Assembly (NCBI GenBank): GCA_963971405.1 | Contig: OZ020489.1 | Coordinates: 39,794,539 to 39,858,538 of the forward strand | Direction: 5' to 3' | From: Psococerastis gibbosa | Taxonomy: Eukaryota; Arthropoda; Insecta; Psocodea; Psocidae | Length of the DNA: 64,000 nt | Shown: in pieces, positions 10,968 to 21,525 of the stretch | Position numbering within the stretch: position 1 is the first letter of the stretch | Layout: each line of letters begins with the position of its first letter | Made by a program: the position numbers and the translations under genes | Notes under the pieces: generated by a model | Told to the model about the DNA's origin: nothing | Database searches by the model: none | The model's input: only the letters and a program-made list of their open reading frames with translations

Positions 10968-11765
10968 ATCGGTAGGCCCAACCAGCTCGGGGGACTTTTG
11001 GCCGCTGCCACTAGTTTCCGTTACCGTATAAGCAGCAACTCGGCTTTTATATCAATCCGCCTCAGGTCCTCAGCAGGGACAGGATCTCTCCCGGATATGT
11101 ATACCCATATTACAAAGGCATTGCCTCTATGTTCTCCATAGCTTGTAGAATAGAAGATAAGACACCGCTGAAGTAAAGTAGGTTTTCAACTCATTGGTAG
11201 CGAACAAATCCGAACAAGTGTCTGTCTGCGCGTTCCATAATAGACTCTTCTCGAAACCAGCTCAGATGTTGACGCCATTATGATGACCACAGATTATAGT
11301 AAAACGGTACACGAGATTCATTTTGTTACTCTGACAGTCCCATCTAATACTATTAAGTGAACCTATGTTAACATTGAAACGGGCACTCATCTCTTAATTA
11401 ATTCCCCATTCCCTAACCCTTTGCAGCCATGATTATTACTATCATAATTACTTGAACTCTACTACAACCCCCCGGAAACTGTCAAATAAACCTCCCATCT
11501 CAAGCGTGAGACACCTGAATCTGAATAAAAAGAATAGCTGTAAAAATATATAAAAAGGAGCAAACCTTAATTAAATTACTAAATTTCAGTGAAATCCTGG
11601 TGTCATTCTCACGTCAGAAGTTCTGTTAAAGGTTGTTAACTCAGCAACTGAAGTAAATTGTTATTCAGAAATGTAAAAAAAATTTTTAGTAAGCTGTTGT
11701 TTGTAAGTTCTGACTGTGATTCCGTCATACCGAGAGTTGTTGGTTCGAGCCTCTCACAATCCACA
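10968..11765. other. Unassigned sequence with a SINE B-box fragment
   Basis: No gene was seen. Around 11735-11765, GAGTTGTTGGTTCGAGCCTC is a fragment of the SINE family B head. Confidence 0.4.
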
Positions 11766-12290
11766 TTTTTGCGTTCCTATTTACACGCACCATAGGGAAT
11801 GCTTTGTGATGGTCGAAATTTTCAATTTCGAGATTTCATTGGATTTGCACGTTTTGAGGTCACAGGAACCAAAATAAGTAGTTTTTACGAAATCTGTCTG
11901 TCGATCTGTCAGTCTGTCTGTTGGTTTGTCAGTCTGTTCATCAATTTTTTAGGCAAACTACTCGATGGGTTTTCTTGACATTTGACATGTTACATGTAGG
12001 TTCACAAAAACAGAAAAATAACTACCTACCTACTAAAAAAAATGATTCTAAAAAACGGCTCCAACTATTTTCTTTAAATTCACTTATATTTCAGTCGTTA
12101 CTAATGTCAACAATCGCCAACAATTGATTTTACGGGCAAAAAAGACTCAATTTTTATGAAAAATGAATATAAAAAAATTTCTGCAGAACCTTTCTATCGA
12201 TGCTTTCTAACTTCTGGTATGTTTAGAATGCATAAAAACTGAACAGGTTGCTCTCCCAAGCAGAGTTTTGGTTTTGAAAAAAAAAATATT
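11766..12290 (-). mobile_element. Dispersed element family C, decayed copy
   Basis: It begins TTTTTGCGTTCCTATTTACA and shares TTTGTGATGGTCGAAATTTT, CAATTTCGAGATTTCATTGG, the GTCTGTCTGT tract and CAGAACCTTTCTATCGATGC with the full copies at 29534, 31441 and 35782, in reverse orientation. Confidence 0.75.
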
Positions 12291-12360
12291 TTTATTATTT
12301 ATTATCCCCCAAATTTGGTCGCCCCTCAAATTTGTCACCCCAGGCGCACGCGGGGTCCAC

Positions 12361-12742
12361 TAATTTTTTTTAACAAAAAGGTGAATCGCATACAAACAAT
12401 TTAATGAATGTATCCGATTGACCTCTTCCGTCGCCTCTGTAGGTTAGTATAGTCCACGCAAAATGAGAAAAGCATAGACATGGAATGTTTTGATCCTGTG
12501 CAACACTGTAAAAATATTCTTTGCACCATTTTGTGTTACCTTGTTGCATCGGATGCAAGGCATAACAAAAATTGTGCAAAGAATATTTTTACAGTGTTGC
12601 ACAGGATCAAAACATTCCATGTCCATATACTTTTCTCATTTTGCGTGGACTATACCCTTGTTGAGTTACGACACGTCTCCGATCGCATGGCGTGTACAGA
12701 CTCGCACAAGTCCAAGCACGTTACCACCTGGCCCTCGAAGTC
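12361..12742 (-). mobile_element. SINE family A, copy 2, interrupted by a hairpin MITE
   Basis: The two SINE halves (12361-12449 and 12653-12742) join exactly into the sequence seen uninterrupted at 48382-48565. The interruption is the 203-bp palindrome at 12450-12652. Confidence 0.9.
12448..12654. mobile_element. 203-bp near-perfect hairpin MITE with TA target duplication
   Basis: TAGTCCACGCAAAATGAGAA at the left end is matched by its complement at the right (TTCTCATTTTGCGTGGACTA). The arms extend to the centre near 12552 with few mismatches. TA flanks both ends, and the uninterrupted SINE has a single TA there. The TA duplication suggests Tc1/mariner-type mobilisation. Confidence 0.93.
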
Positions 12743-13242
12743 GAAGACTTGGAAATACACAACTGCTTGGTGGATTGTCCTATAAGCTAAACAATAAAGA
12801 TCCCGGGAGTCTTTTCCATGAAACATCATTGGCTGCCAGCCAGTCTGCCAGCAGAAGGGACTAAAGAGTTGGAAAATGTATACACAGTATATCTTGGAGC
12901 AGATATAGGGAAATGGCTGAGATGAAATCAGGAAACGGGGAAATGGCAGTTAGAGGCAATCCCGCGAGTTAGGTAAGCTAAGTAGGTAATACAGTTTCAC
13001 AACTTTCTAGACAACTTAATATCAGATGGAATGCAATCAGATTTTAAGCGCGTCTTCTCCGAAGAGCGGTAAAATCGTCTTATGGTAAATACGGCAAAGT
13101 CGCGGGTTTGCTCCATTGCTTATATAGTATAGTCACTAAATTTGTGGTCAGGGTGGCTATACATTCTGTCGGTGGTGTTATGGTTGTAGTAATAAACAAA
13201 GCCTGATTTAACGTCAACAGATACGCAGCAGATTTGATGGGA
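12743..13242. other. Unassigned sequence
   Basis: It is AT-rich, with no supported gene or repeat. Confidence 0.4.
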
Positions 13243-13441
13243 GTTGAATGCAAGGGCGGATTGTGCCTCCAATTTAGGGGGGGGGGTCAGCGGTCAGGTT
13301 CAGTGGATTATAACATTAAAAACCATGATTATTTTTAATTCCTACTGTAAACCCATTGTTATCTAGTGTAAGTTAATTTATTTGGGGGGGGGGGTTCGGA
13401 CCCTCTGACCCCCCCCCCTAAAATCCGCCCTTGGTTGAGTG
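13243..13441. mobile_element. G/C-tract MITE, copy 2, with GTTGARTG duplication
   Basis: The element at 13251-13433 has termini CAAGGGCGGATT and AATCCGCCCTTG, each followed inward by a G/C run. The flanks GTTGAATG and GTTGAGTG match at 7 of 8 bases, so it looks hAT-type. It lies 148 bp past the donor of the synaptotagmin-like exon. Confidence 0.85.
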
Positions 13442-13589
13442 CACACCTAGCATAAATCTTCTGAAGAAATCTTCAATTTGCTCCCTACCTCGACAAATCT
13501 GATGCGAAACTGTTGCCGCAGAATCTGTCTTTGGGCACCGGGCATTAACAAACGGTCTTAGACAATAGAATAGATAACTGTGTCCTTAC

Positions 13590-13999
13590 CTTGATAAGAC
13601 CTAGGCGGGAATCACTTCTATCCTCCAGTCTGCATATGCTGAATTGTATGGAAGGTACATCCAGCCGATGGCTGAGCTGTCTCTGGAAGGTCTGGTGCCT
13701 CACAGGCACGGTAGGAAGCGTAGTCTGTCGCAGAACCTTCTTAACCTCTTTCTCCTGAACAAATTCGCCCTTTGGTGGCTCCGTCTGCAGGTCCGGTAAC
13801 GAGTGAGATATCCTAATCGAAGTCTTCTTGGAAATACCGCCAGGTGGCTCATCGTCCAAGCTGTCGCGACCGGGAATTAGTGAGCGGATCCACCGCCAGG
13901 TGGCAGCACATTGAGTGCTGACAACTGCCATTATGACAACGGCCATAACCAGGAAGAACGCTGCGGTGGCTATGGTGTACCAATGGGCCGTCCAATTGT
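13590..13999 (-). CDS. Synaptotagmin-like exon: transmembrane segment and linker
   Basis: This 410-base exon has acceptor ATTCCAG and donor CAAG|GTAAGG, entering phase 2 and leaving phase 0. It reads NWTAHWYTIATAAFFLVMA then VVIMAVVSTQCAATWRW: an N-glycosylation site (NWT), one transmembrane helix, then a Cys and basic residues at the cytosolic border. The linker contains TSIRISHSLPDLQTEP and RQLSHRLDVPSIQFSI, and ends SRLGLIK. That order (short lumenal tail, one membrane span, Cys/basic border, linker, 'LG.I' just before C2A) is typical of synaptotagmins, calcium- or lipid-binding vesicle proteins. The C2A and C2B exons would follow at lower coordinates; I found none down to position 1. The subtype is not resolved. 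Any other single-pass C2 protein is possible. Confidence 0.62.
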
Positions 14000-14149
14000 C
14001 TGGAATAAGAAGAAAAATTTTTTAAGAAAAAATCGGACACCCTACTGTTGTAGAACAATATATTTTTGTACAAAATGAAATTGCACACTAATTATCGATC
14101 AGAGGATCAAAAATGAGATGCCATAATTTTCAAGAAATGTTTCTCTAAG

Positions 14150-14235
14150 AGAAGGACATGCAGAGTAGGGGCACTGACTCCGACTTTCACCCGAAAGGTG
14201 GTTGGTTCAAGTGTCCACACTTGCTACATTTTCTG
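14150..14235 (+). mobile_element. SINE family B fragment
   Basis: ACATGCAGAGTAGGGGCACT, TTTCACCCGAAAGGTGGTTG and TTCAAGTGTCCACACTTGCT match the SINE B head and B box (with changes). The body is missing. Confidence 0.7.
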
Positions 14236-16122
14236 GCCAATGGAAAATGACGTCACAGTCCAATCGTCGTCATGGGGTGATGGACCACTAGCCGCCTCCG
14301 CGGCATCACAAATGACGTCACATTCCAATCCCACATCACCCGCTTTTAAACCGTCAAAATAAATAAAAATAAAAATATTTTTTCCCCACTATGTGGGTGT
14401 TTTTTAATATAATCATTTTAAGGGGTTAAAATATATCTAGTAATGTATTGTATTAAAAGAGGTTTTCAAAAATTGTCAAGTAGCCTTTGCATTCACCCCC
14501 TAGCAAAAGTGTCTAAAAATTTGACTTACCGGTATTTAACAAAAATGACACCTATTAAACCATGTGATTTATTAACTAAGCGTAGGATGTGCATGTTTAA
14601 TTCTCTTTCTATTGTATTCAATTTCTTTGGTAATCCTTCGGGACATGCTTAGCTAGACTGTAAGCAATTTTCTGCTAATTAATTTATAGGAGCCTGAAAG
14701 TTATTAAGGGCGGAAAGGATGGAGCCCTTATAGGATTTTCCCTTCTTCTCTGCTTTGATCCAATTATAGGGAGCGTTTATTAAATTTTCATTAGTTTGTT
14801 GGGTACGATCCTCAATAAAATACCAGTTACCTTTTTCTCTGTGTTATTTTCTGAGGGTACTCGTCTACTGGTTAACCCATAGCTCTATACAGAAGGTACC
14901 AAAAAGGAAATGTTTTCAAAAATTCTTCTTCGAGTGCCTCTTCTATCTAAGATGGGCGATCATCATGGCAATCGTAGACACGTAGATACCGTACTTCGGA
15001 CTCCCCAAAAGAGAAATCAAGTATGTAGAGTATCGATTGTATAATACTTCGTCATGATGACTGTACTAGGGAATTGTAAAGCAGTGGTTTCCCGTTGCCT
15101 TCTGCATTCTTATGCCGTTGACTCTTCATTAAGTTCCTCCGCCTTCGGGGCCCAACCCCAGGACAAAAGAGTGCACTAGGAGTGGCTGCTTATTTAGGGT
15201 GATTAATTCTTGAAACGATTAATCACACTAATAACGACTACGACATAGTATACCGTACTTACTTTTTACTTATTTTTTCTAGGTGAGGTCAGCGAGGCAG
15301 GATGTGAATAAAGAAAATAGTTTGAGCAGTTGTGGGGAAATAATTTTTAGCGGTTTTGTTTTTGTTTTAAGGGGGTAAATACATACCCCCCCCCCCCCGG
15401 GACTTAACACACACGAAACAGAAAATAAATGTTCTGAGATATAATTCTTATGATCTACATGCCGAATTTCATCGTAATCCATCGAGTAGTTTGCCCAAAG
15501 TTCCAGGCCGTCAAAACGGATAACAATACAGGTTTTCAACGAAAAAAGTTACGTTTCGAAAACTCCTGCAGCAAAAAAAAAAATACAACAGGACGAACAA
15601 TTTGTCACAGGAATTAGGAAAATGAGACTGCGTCGCTGACGAAATAAATAATTACTTGCCTGTAGCCTACGGGGCAACTGCGAGAAAAGGCATTTAAGTT
15701 ATATATATGAAAAAAGGATGAGAGGATGACAAAGAACCTCTTTGTGTAACGGAAGATGAAAAGACGTCACGAAAAAAGGGAGAAAAATTGCTGAAAAACA
15801 TTTGCTTTCCAAGCTTTTTTTTTGCTACTTTGGATGACACCTTTGTTGTTAGTGCAACTCTCAGGAAAATTTTTGTTGTTTCCTTTCTAGGCTATTTATG
15901 CTAGGTTCACACATGGCGTCACATGCTGAAAGAATATCAGCAGAATGTCGGCAATAAGTTAATATAATTATAGTCTTAGCAATAACTTCGAAGACATATT
16001 TGGTATATATTGCAGCATTACAACGACAAAGCCGTCCTAGCTGCCAAATTTCGGACAACCCATTAAATGCTTGTCTCCCAGGACACTTGAAGTAAGTTTT
16101 TTTTTTTAATTACACCATAGCA
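14236..16122. other. Intronic sequence with fragments of LINE and family C
   Basis: At 15080-15175 lies sequence related to the 4341 LINE (TTTCCCGTTGCCTTCTGCAT, TTCCTCCGCCTTCGGGGCCC). At 15420-15545 is a decayed family C piece (ATGCCGAATTTCATCGTAAT). The rest is AT-rich with no exon recognised. Confidence 0.5.
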
Positions 16123-16485
16123 TTAGGCTTCCGCCATCAGCTTTCTTGCTGTCCAATACAACACATAATCTGGTGAACCTCTGCTACTGACGAGAGCCGG
16201 GCACGTCTTAAGGTGTTTTCCGTCCATCTCTTCCCGGGTGTCGCATAAAGGGCAGAAAGGCTCCTCTGCTACACCTATACGGTGAAGATGTTTTTGAAGG
16301 TAGTCATGACCCGTAGTTAACCTAAATTCTGCCACTGACTGGTATCTGAGTAGGTTCTTTGGCGGCCTGTCTTCTTTCTGCACTAGTTTTTCCCACGTTT
16401 TTCCAGCGGCGTCAGTCCTGTGAGCTGTCCCGCGCATACCCTGAAAGAATTCTTTGGTATGCCTCTTACAGTCACTTAGGGTCAA
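16123..16485 (-). pseudogene. LINE C-terminal region with CCHC-type zinc-binding motif
   Basis: The frame reads KNLLRYQSVAEFRLTTGHDY, LQKHLHRIGVAEEPFCPLCD and EEMDGKHLKTCPAL. The 'AxFRLxTGHxxLxxHLxRIG' block followed by CPLC...H...C is the standard end of jockey/R1-group retrotransposon polyproteins. The upstream RT domain is absent. Confidence 0.8.
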
Positions 16486-16599
16486 GGGTATGTCGGATTT
16501 TGAGAGAAAAAATAATAACCACTATGTAATATCCAATGAAATTTCTAAACCCCCCTCCCCCGAAAAAAATCCTGCTGACATTAAACTAGGTTGAAGAAG

Positions 16600-16680
16600 T
16601 AAAGAAAAATCTGGGCTATGCGGGATTCGAACCCACAATCCATGTCTTGACGGGCCCCGTAATTTAAAATGATAATGTTG
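16600..16680 (-). mobile_element. tRNA-derived SINE fragment (B box GGTTCGAATCC)
   Basis: On the minus strand, GGATTGTGGGTTCGAATCCC then GCATAGCCCAGATTTTTCTT follows tRNA T-arm layout. A related fragment with GGGTTCGAGTCCTGCTCGC lies at 41090-41140. No full tRNA cloverleaf can be drawn. Confidence 0.6.
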
Positions 16681-17192
16681 AAGGATGCTATTCGAATCTG
16701 AAGAGGGAAGAGGAAGAAGAAAATTAAAGTTGCCGTCCATTGCTCAATACGATGCACGATATTAAATACCAAGTCAAAGCTTTCAAATATCATACTCATG
16801 CAGTATATACATCAGTAAAACTCCCATACTAAACATTCAAAAAGGTTTTTGAGGGGAATTAATAAGCTAGGAAATGGTCTTTTATTATGGTGAAATGGCC
16901 ACACCTGGGCATATGGTTCGCGTGTCATATAATCAACCTCCCCCTCCCCCCGTTAGACCCCTCTCCGCCCCCTCTTCCAACCTGACCTTAACTGTTTTCT
17001 AACGCTGATTCTCCCTTTTATCCCCTTCTCCTAGTTAAAGGACTTTTTAGCACTGACTACTAATCAAGGAGAGTATATTCCTTCCATTAGGCCTACATAC
17101 TAATGTAGGTTACGGAATTATTGCTTTTCTATTTTGGAAATTTTTTTTTCGAGATTACAATGGAACCCAAAAAAGTTGCTTCTGTCTTTGAA

Positions 17193-17390
17193 GAAGTAGT
17201 AGAATCCGGGATGCTTGGCCGTGGACGTTCTGAAAGTGTACTTACAAACGTTTCGTCAACGTCTGCGGTCGACATCTTCAGTGGAACTGCGTAGACTCAT
17301 TGTATCTCGGAGGGTCAGCAGCAACTTGGAAGTACGCTTTCAGAACGACCACGGCCTATCATCCCGGATTCTACTGCTTCATGACGTAAC
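17193..17390. mobile_element. Fold-back element carrying a hammerhead-like core
   Basis: The arms GAAGTAGTAGAATCCGGGAT and ATCCCGGATTCTACTGCTTC are inverted complements, continuing through GGCCGTGG and CCACGGCC. Minus strand 17281 down to 17251 holds CTGAAGA, a 6-bp stem (GTCGAC with GTTGAC, loop of 7) and GAAA, in hammerhead order. Fragments of the arms occur at 8723 and 21150. Confidence 0.65.
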
Positions 17391-17611
17391 TATGGCCATG
17401 AAAGCCTTTGTAATTAAATTTCTTCTGTCTGTCGGTCTGAATGTCTTAATTATTAAATTTATTAAATAATTATCATACCTTTTTTGGCCAGGGACCGACC
17501 AGTATTGAGGTACAAAATAAGCAACCACCAGCTCAGGAAATACTACCAAAATAAATAAATCCCAAAAAATTGGCAAGGGCGCGAAATTCAAATCTACAAT
17601 ATTCGTATTTT

Positions 17612-17740
17612 CCTCGTAAACGTTTTAAGTTGAGTTGGAAACTGACCTTCCCGAGTTGGGAGTCCGTAGATGGTGGAGCGTTGTACAAAACTCATCAAGG
17701 GCTGTAGAGCCAGAAAAAGAAGAAGAAGAAGAATATTTGT
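17612..17740 (-). mobile_element. LINE 3' end, copy 3 (GAA-tailed)
   Basis: GAGTTGGAAACTGACCTTCC through GGGCTGTAGAGCCAG is followed by AAAAAGAAGAAGAAGAAG. It reads in the same sense as its tail, so in this copy the plus strand carries the sense sequence. It is 5'-truncated and non-coding in practice. Confidence 0.7.
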
Positions 17741-17974
17741 ATTTCCATGTGAACGTGTAGGTTTCACTTTGAAATTTTCGATTTTACTGACAATTTCCTG
17801 ATAGGACTACCAGTAAATGCATCAGGTTCTCCTATACTGGCGTATGATATACTAATGCGTTTAATTAAAATCCAAACAATGGGTTTATATCGGAGCGAAC
17901 GCGCATTCCCATCAGTCCTCCATTTTATAATAAACAATGTTTGTAATTACGAGTTGGGGAGAAGGTTTTGTCCG

Positions 17975-17994
17975 GTGGGGGGGGGGGGGGGGGG
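17975..17994. repeat. Long G run
   Basis: It is a G tract of about 18 bases, one of many G or C runs in the window; most sit just inside the ends of MITEs. Confidence 0.9.
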
Positions 17995-18159
17995 TGGACA
18001 GCTCAGGCCGGTTCGCCGCTGGTGACAGCTGAATACACGTTAATTAATGATGGTGGTCAAACAATATTTAGGGGTCGCCACAATGTTAAACAAAACATTA
18101 GTGAAGGGTTTGTTTCTGTTGTTACCCTCGATAGGGCAAGAATACCTGCTGGTGGACTT

Positions 18160-18305
18160 TAAGTTACTGCAGGACTACTATGGCGATTAGTATTAACTAA
18201 TTCCCGGGGTTTAAAATGTAAACAGAGAAATTTTGAATTGCACTTTTCATTGTTTACATTTTTAATCCCAGGTTAAGATTTAAAATAGTAGGCCCGCTGC
18301 TGAGC
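18160..18305. mobile_element. Fold-back family E fragment
   Basis: GCAGGACTACTATGGCGATT and AAAATAGTAGGCCCGCTGC, with internal GTAAACA/TGTTTAC, echo the E1/E2 palindromes in shortened form. Confidence 0.5.
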
Positions 18306-18334
18306 CAAGTATTGAAACGAACAAAACATCGATT

Positions 18335-18470
18335 TGGAATGATGAGTTGGAAACTGACCTTCGCGAGTTGGGGGCCCATAGATGGTGGAGCGTTGTACGA
18401 AACCGAAATGACTGGAAAACTGTTGTCGAGCAGGCCAAGAGCTGTAGAGCCAGAAGAAGAAGAAGATACT
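18335..18470 (+). mobile_element. LINE 3' end, copy 4 (GAA-tailed)
   Basis: GATGAGTTGGAAACTGACCT, GATGGTGGAGCGTTGTACGA and GTTGTCGAGCAGGCCAAGAG end in CTGTAGAGCCAGAAGAAGAA. It is the best preserved copy of this tail in the window. Confidence 0.75.
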
Positions 18471-18699
18471 ATGTGCCGTTAAATGAGCCTATATCGTGAA
18501 ACTCCCTGTGGGTTACCACCTAATTCAAGCAAAATGTATATTCCGTTGAAATTTCTACGTCCGCATATTCTCGCCAAGAGCCGTATGATCTGGCGCCCAA
18601 GACTCGAACATCTGGGGTGTACTATTGCTACTGACGACTGGGCTCCTGAAGTCCAACCCGTGGCCATGGCGAGATTCGCTGAAGCAATGGGGCCTGGGT

Positions 18700-18990
18700 T
18701 ATTATTATTATCAAGGTGGCTCCATCGGCCTGTGAGGACCTCTCGTCTGTCGCACCAAGCCCCTCCAAAGCGCGCGGTTCTCCGCCAACTCCTTCCATGC
18801 GTCGAAATGGATGTCGTAGGCTCTCAGATCCTCAAAGAGGTGGTTTGACCATCTCTTCCTAGGTCGCCCCTGTGGTCGGTTGCCTGCTGGTTGGGCTTGC
18901 CCCACCCTTGCCCTGGTTGGGGTCATCATTGAAAGGCCTGGGTCCCAACTACAAATACTACTACTACTAGTGCGGAAAAAAGGCACGACT
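18700..18990 (-). pseudogene. LINE polyprotein tail, second family
   Basis: The minus strand reads GNRPQGRPRKRWSNHLFEDL, then DAWKELAENRALWRGLVRQT, ending GPHRPMEPP next to an (ATA)n tail (18700-18712). 'GRPxKRWxxxLxEDL' and 'WKELAxxRxxWRxLV' are standard LINE C-terminal motifs. Confidence 0.75.
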
Positions 18991-19765
18991 ATCGTAAAGT
19001 AAAGCTGAAAAGCGTTTCCAGGCTAGTTCAGGAGGGGAAAAGAAGGCAGTGTTTCCTGTTCAGTTTGGAGCAAAAAATAACTCACACCGAAAATACATCG
19101 TTATCGAGTGAGCAGTGGCTTACGGGTAACTTGGGGAGATTTGCTTATTTCGTGGAAAATGTATCCTTCCCAGGAACTAATCAACCGATTGTGGATCTAT
19201 AAACATTGATTATATACAATTTACTAATTAGTTCGAAAGAAGTGAAAATAATCTGTTAGGAGGCGACAACAGAATGCTAACCAGGTGTAATATTCTTAAC
19301 CAGAAGTTAAATAATATATATTCCATGAATCAGTAAATAGCAGTACCGGTAGTAGGAAAGCCTTACAACATGCGCTATATATACCGTTATTATTCCATTT
19401 GTAGCAACTTTGTCAAAATTGAAGTGTTTCCGTTTATTATAGGTAATATTTATTTATTATTTAATTTAAAAAAACGAAAAACAATGCGGCTGCCAAAGCC
19501 TAGCGATGTCTCATTTCACTTAAATTAATTTTTTCCATATCAGCCCTATATTATGGCTATTTGGGATTAACTTAACACCGTGGTTTATTTTTTTAATTCC
19601 GCATTAGTAAGGTGTCACGTGACGATGACGTGACTCACCGAAAATAAAGCCGAGGATTAATTTATCAATTTGAATTTCCCGCGCATTATGCACTCATTTG
19701 TTTAAAACGATTAAATAAACCTCGGTATATCATGTTAATCCCAAATCGCCATAATAGAGCTACAG
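18991..19765. other. Intronic AT-rich stretch with a decayed E-type palindrome
   Basis: Between 19555 and 19765 there is E2-like sequence (GTCACGTGACGATGACGTGA; CCCAAATCGCCATAATAGAG). No exon was recognised. Confidence 0.45.
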
Positions 19766-20490
19766 CCCGATCATGGCGATTTTAATACCGGGGTTAATAT
19801 AATACCATGTGACATAATGGGTAATTCAATTGTTTAAGGCGGCCATTCCACCGACCGGCTACGGCTATTTACAAAAACGGTGACATGGTAGCAGACATTC
19901 AAGACTTAGGTGACGTTTCCACCGACCTCGCATTGCAGAATGCAAATGACATTGACGGAAATTAGAATTTTTCTTTTTATAGAAATCTATTAAAATGTTT
20001 GTACTTAACATATCCCATGACGCCTTTTTTTAATTTTAGTTTGTTTGTTTGTGATTTTACTGTATGATCATTGATCAATTTTAACTATGGCATAGGGGAA
20101 AATAAACATTTCCGTCAATTCTGCAATGCGAGGTCGGTGGAAACCCCACCTAAGTCTTGAATGTCTGCTACCACGTCACTGTTTTTGTAAATAGCCCTAG
20201 CCGGTCGGTGGAATGGCCGTCTAAAATAAATGAACAGTAAATTTCATAATTTTTTATATTGTGATGTTGACAATACTGAAGAACTGAACTGACGCGACAC
20301 TGGCGAAGATCATTCAATTGTTTAAATAGACACAATTTTAATTTTCCCCGCTTAGCACTCTTGTGACGATTACTAACATCCAAAAAATTCTGAAATTTAC
20401 TGTTAATTTCTTTTAAACAATTGAATTAATACAATCACGTGACATGATATTATATTACCCCCGGTATTAAAATAGCCATGATCGCTGCTC
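19766..20490. mobile_element. Fold-back element E2, copy 2, split by a Harbinger-type MITE
   Basis: The left half (ACAGCCCGATCATGGCGATT) and right half (AATAGCCATGATCGCTGCTC) bracket the MITE at 19838-20221. The halves resume at ATTCAATTGTT, as in the uninterrupted copy at 6692. Confidence 0.75.
19838..20221. mobile_element. Harbinger-type fold-back MITE, copy 2
   Basis: GGCGGCCATTCCACCGACCG at the left and CGGTCGGTGGAATGGCCGTC at the right are flanked by TAA on both sides (19835-19837 and 20222-20224). It is nested in E2. Confidence 0.9.
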
Positions 20491-20496
20491 CGTTAT

Positions 20497-21372
20497 GTGG
20501 TAATAGAAGAAAAGCCATTGTTTATTTATTTGACATTTCCCACCTACTACCTTATAAAACTATAAGGATTTATCTGATAAACTCCAATTAGTCTGACCAC
20601 ATAAGAGAGTGCTCAATAATTTTACAACAGCTGCAGGATACCCATGTGGAAGTGAAAACTGGAGAAAGTGCTTCCGGAGAAAATTACTATATAAGGCAAT
20701 CAGCTGTTGTGGAAGGGAGGGCGGGGGGGAGGGGGGAGGGGTTAAAAGGGTTGAACGCTCATAACGTCCTTCCATTAGCCATTTATTGACTTCTAATTAC
20801 AAAAATCACCATTCTGCCAACCTTTTTTTCGTTTACAATTCATTTTTTCTCTTTCCGCTTTTCAATTGGAAACGGAGTGGCAATGATCTTTTCAAATTTG
20901 AAAGCTCTCTAGACCCCCCCCCCCCGCAGCTGATGGGATTCCCCGAATATTGAAGATTATTCATTGGTTTTTATGGTTTTGCAGACTTTACGACTTTTGT
21001 AGAGTAGTTCCGTAGTTTTATTACTGTCGTACATCCATATCCAGTACGTCCAACCATGAATACGCGGTATCGTGTATTGTTTCAAACCTAATACTACGGG
21101 CTGTTTTTAACGGCATTTTGTGACAGCCAGTGCAATGGTGTATGTTGACGAAGCAGTCGAATCCGGGATGATAAGCCGTGGTTGCTCTGAAAGCGAATTT
21201 CCAAACGTTTTACGGCGGCCTATCATCTCGGATATAGGAAATAGTTCACTTGCGTCTTGATGGTGTGGTGGCAAAAAATAAAAAAGACTCAATTTTTATG
21301 AAAAAATTAAGAAAAAATAATTTCTCTGCGGAACCATTCTATCGACGCTTCCTAACTTCAGGTACGTTTTAC
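20497..21372. other. Intronic sequence, mostly unassigned
   Basis: It includes a purine-rich patch (20715-20745), a C run (20915-20926) and a fragment of the 17193 fold-back family (21150-21240; ATCCGGGATGATAAGCCGTG). No exon was recognised. Confidence 0.4.
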
Positions 21373-21525
21373 CAAGGCCGTGCCCAGGTTTTGATTTCGG
21401 GGGGGGGGGCAAATTTATTAGTGAATTAATGCTCCAAACCATACAGGTTTACATACAAAAATTTATTTCGGGGGGGGGGGGTCCGGACCCCATGGACCAC
21501 CCCCCTGGGTACGGTCGTGCGTTTT
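21373..21525. mobile_element. G/C-tract inverted-repeat element
   Basis: CAAGGCCGTGCCCAGG at the left and CCTGGGTACGGTCGTG at the right are imperfect inverted repeats with long G runs inside (21400-21410 and 21470-21482). It resembles other G/C-tract MITEs in layout. Confidence 0.5.

Noticed and set aside
12370-12864. Four overlapping open frames on both strands
   Set aside because: They lie in the SINE and the hairpin MITE. Near-identical peptides on opposite strands come from the palindrome.
16600-16680. tRNA gene
   Set aside because: Only the T-arm/B-box half is tRNA-like. No acceptor-stem pairing or anticodon arm can be drawn.
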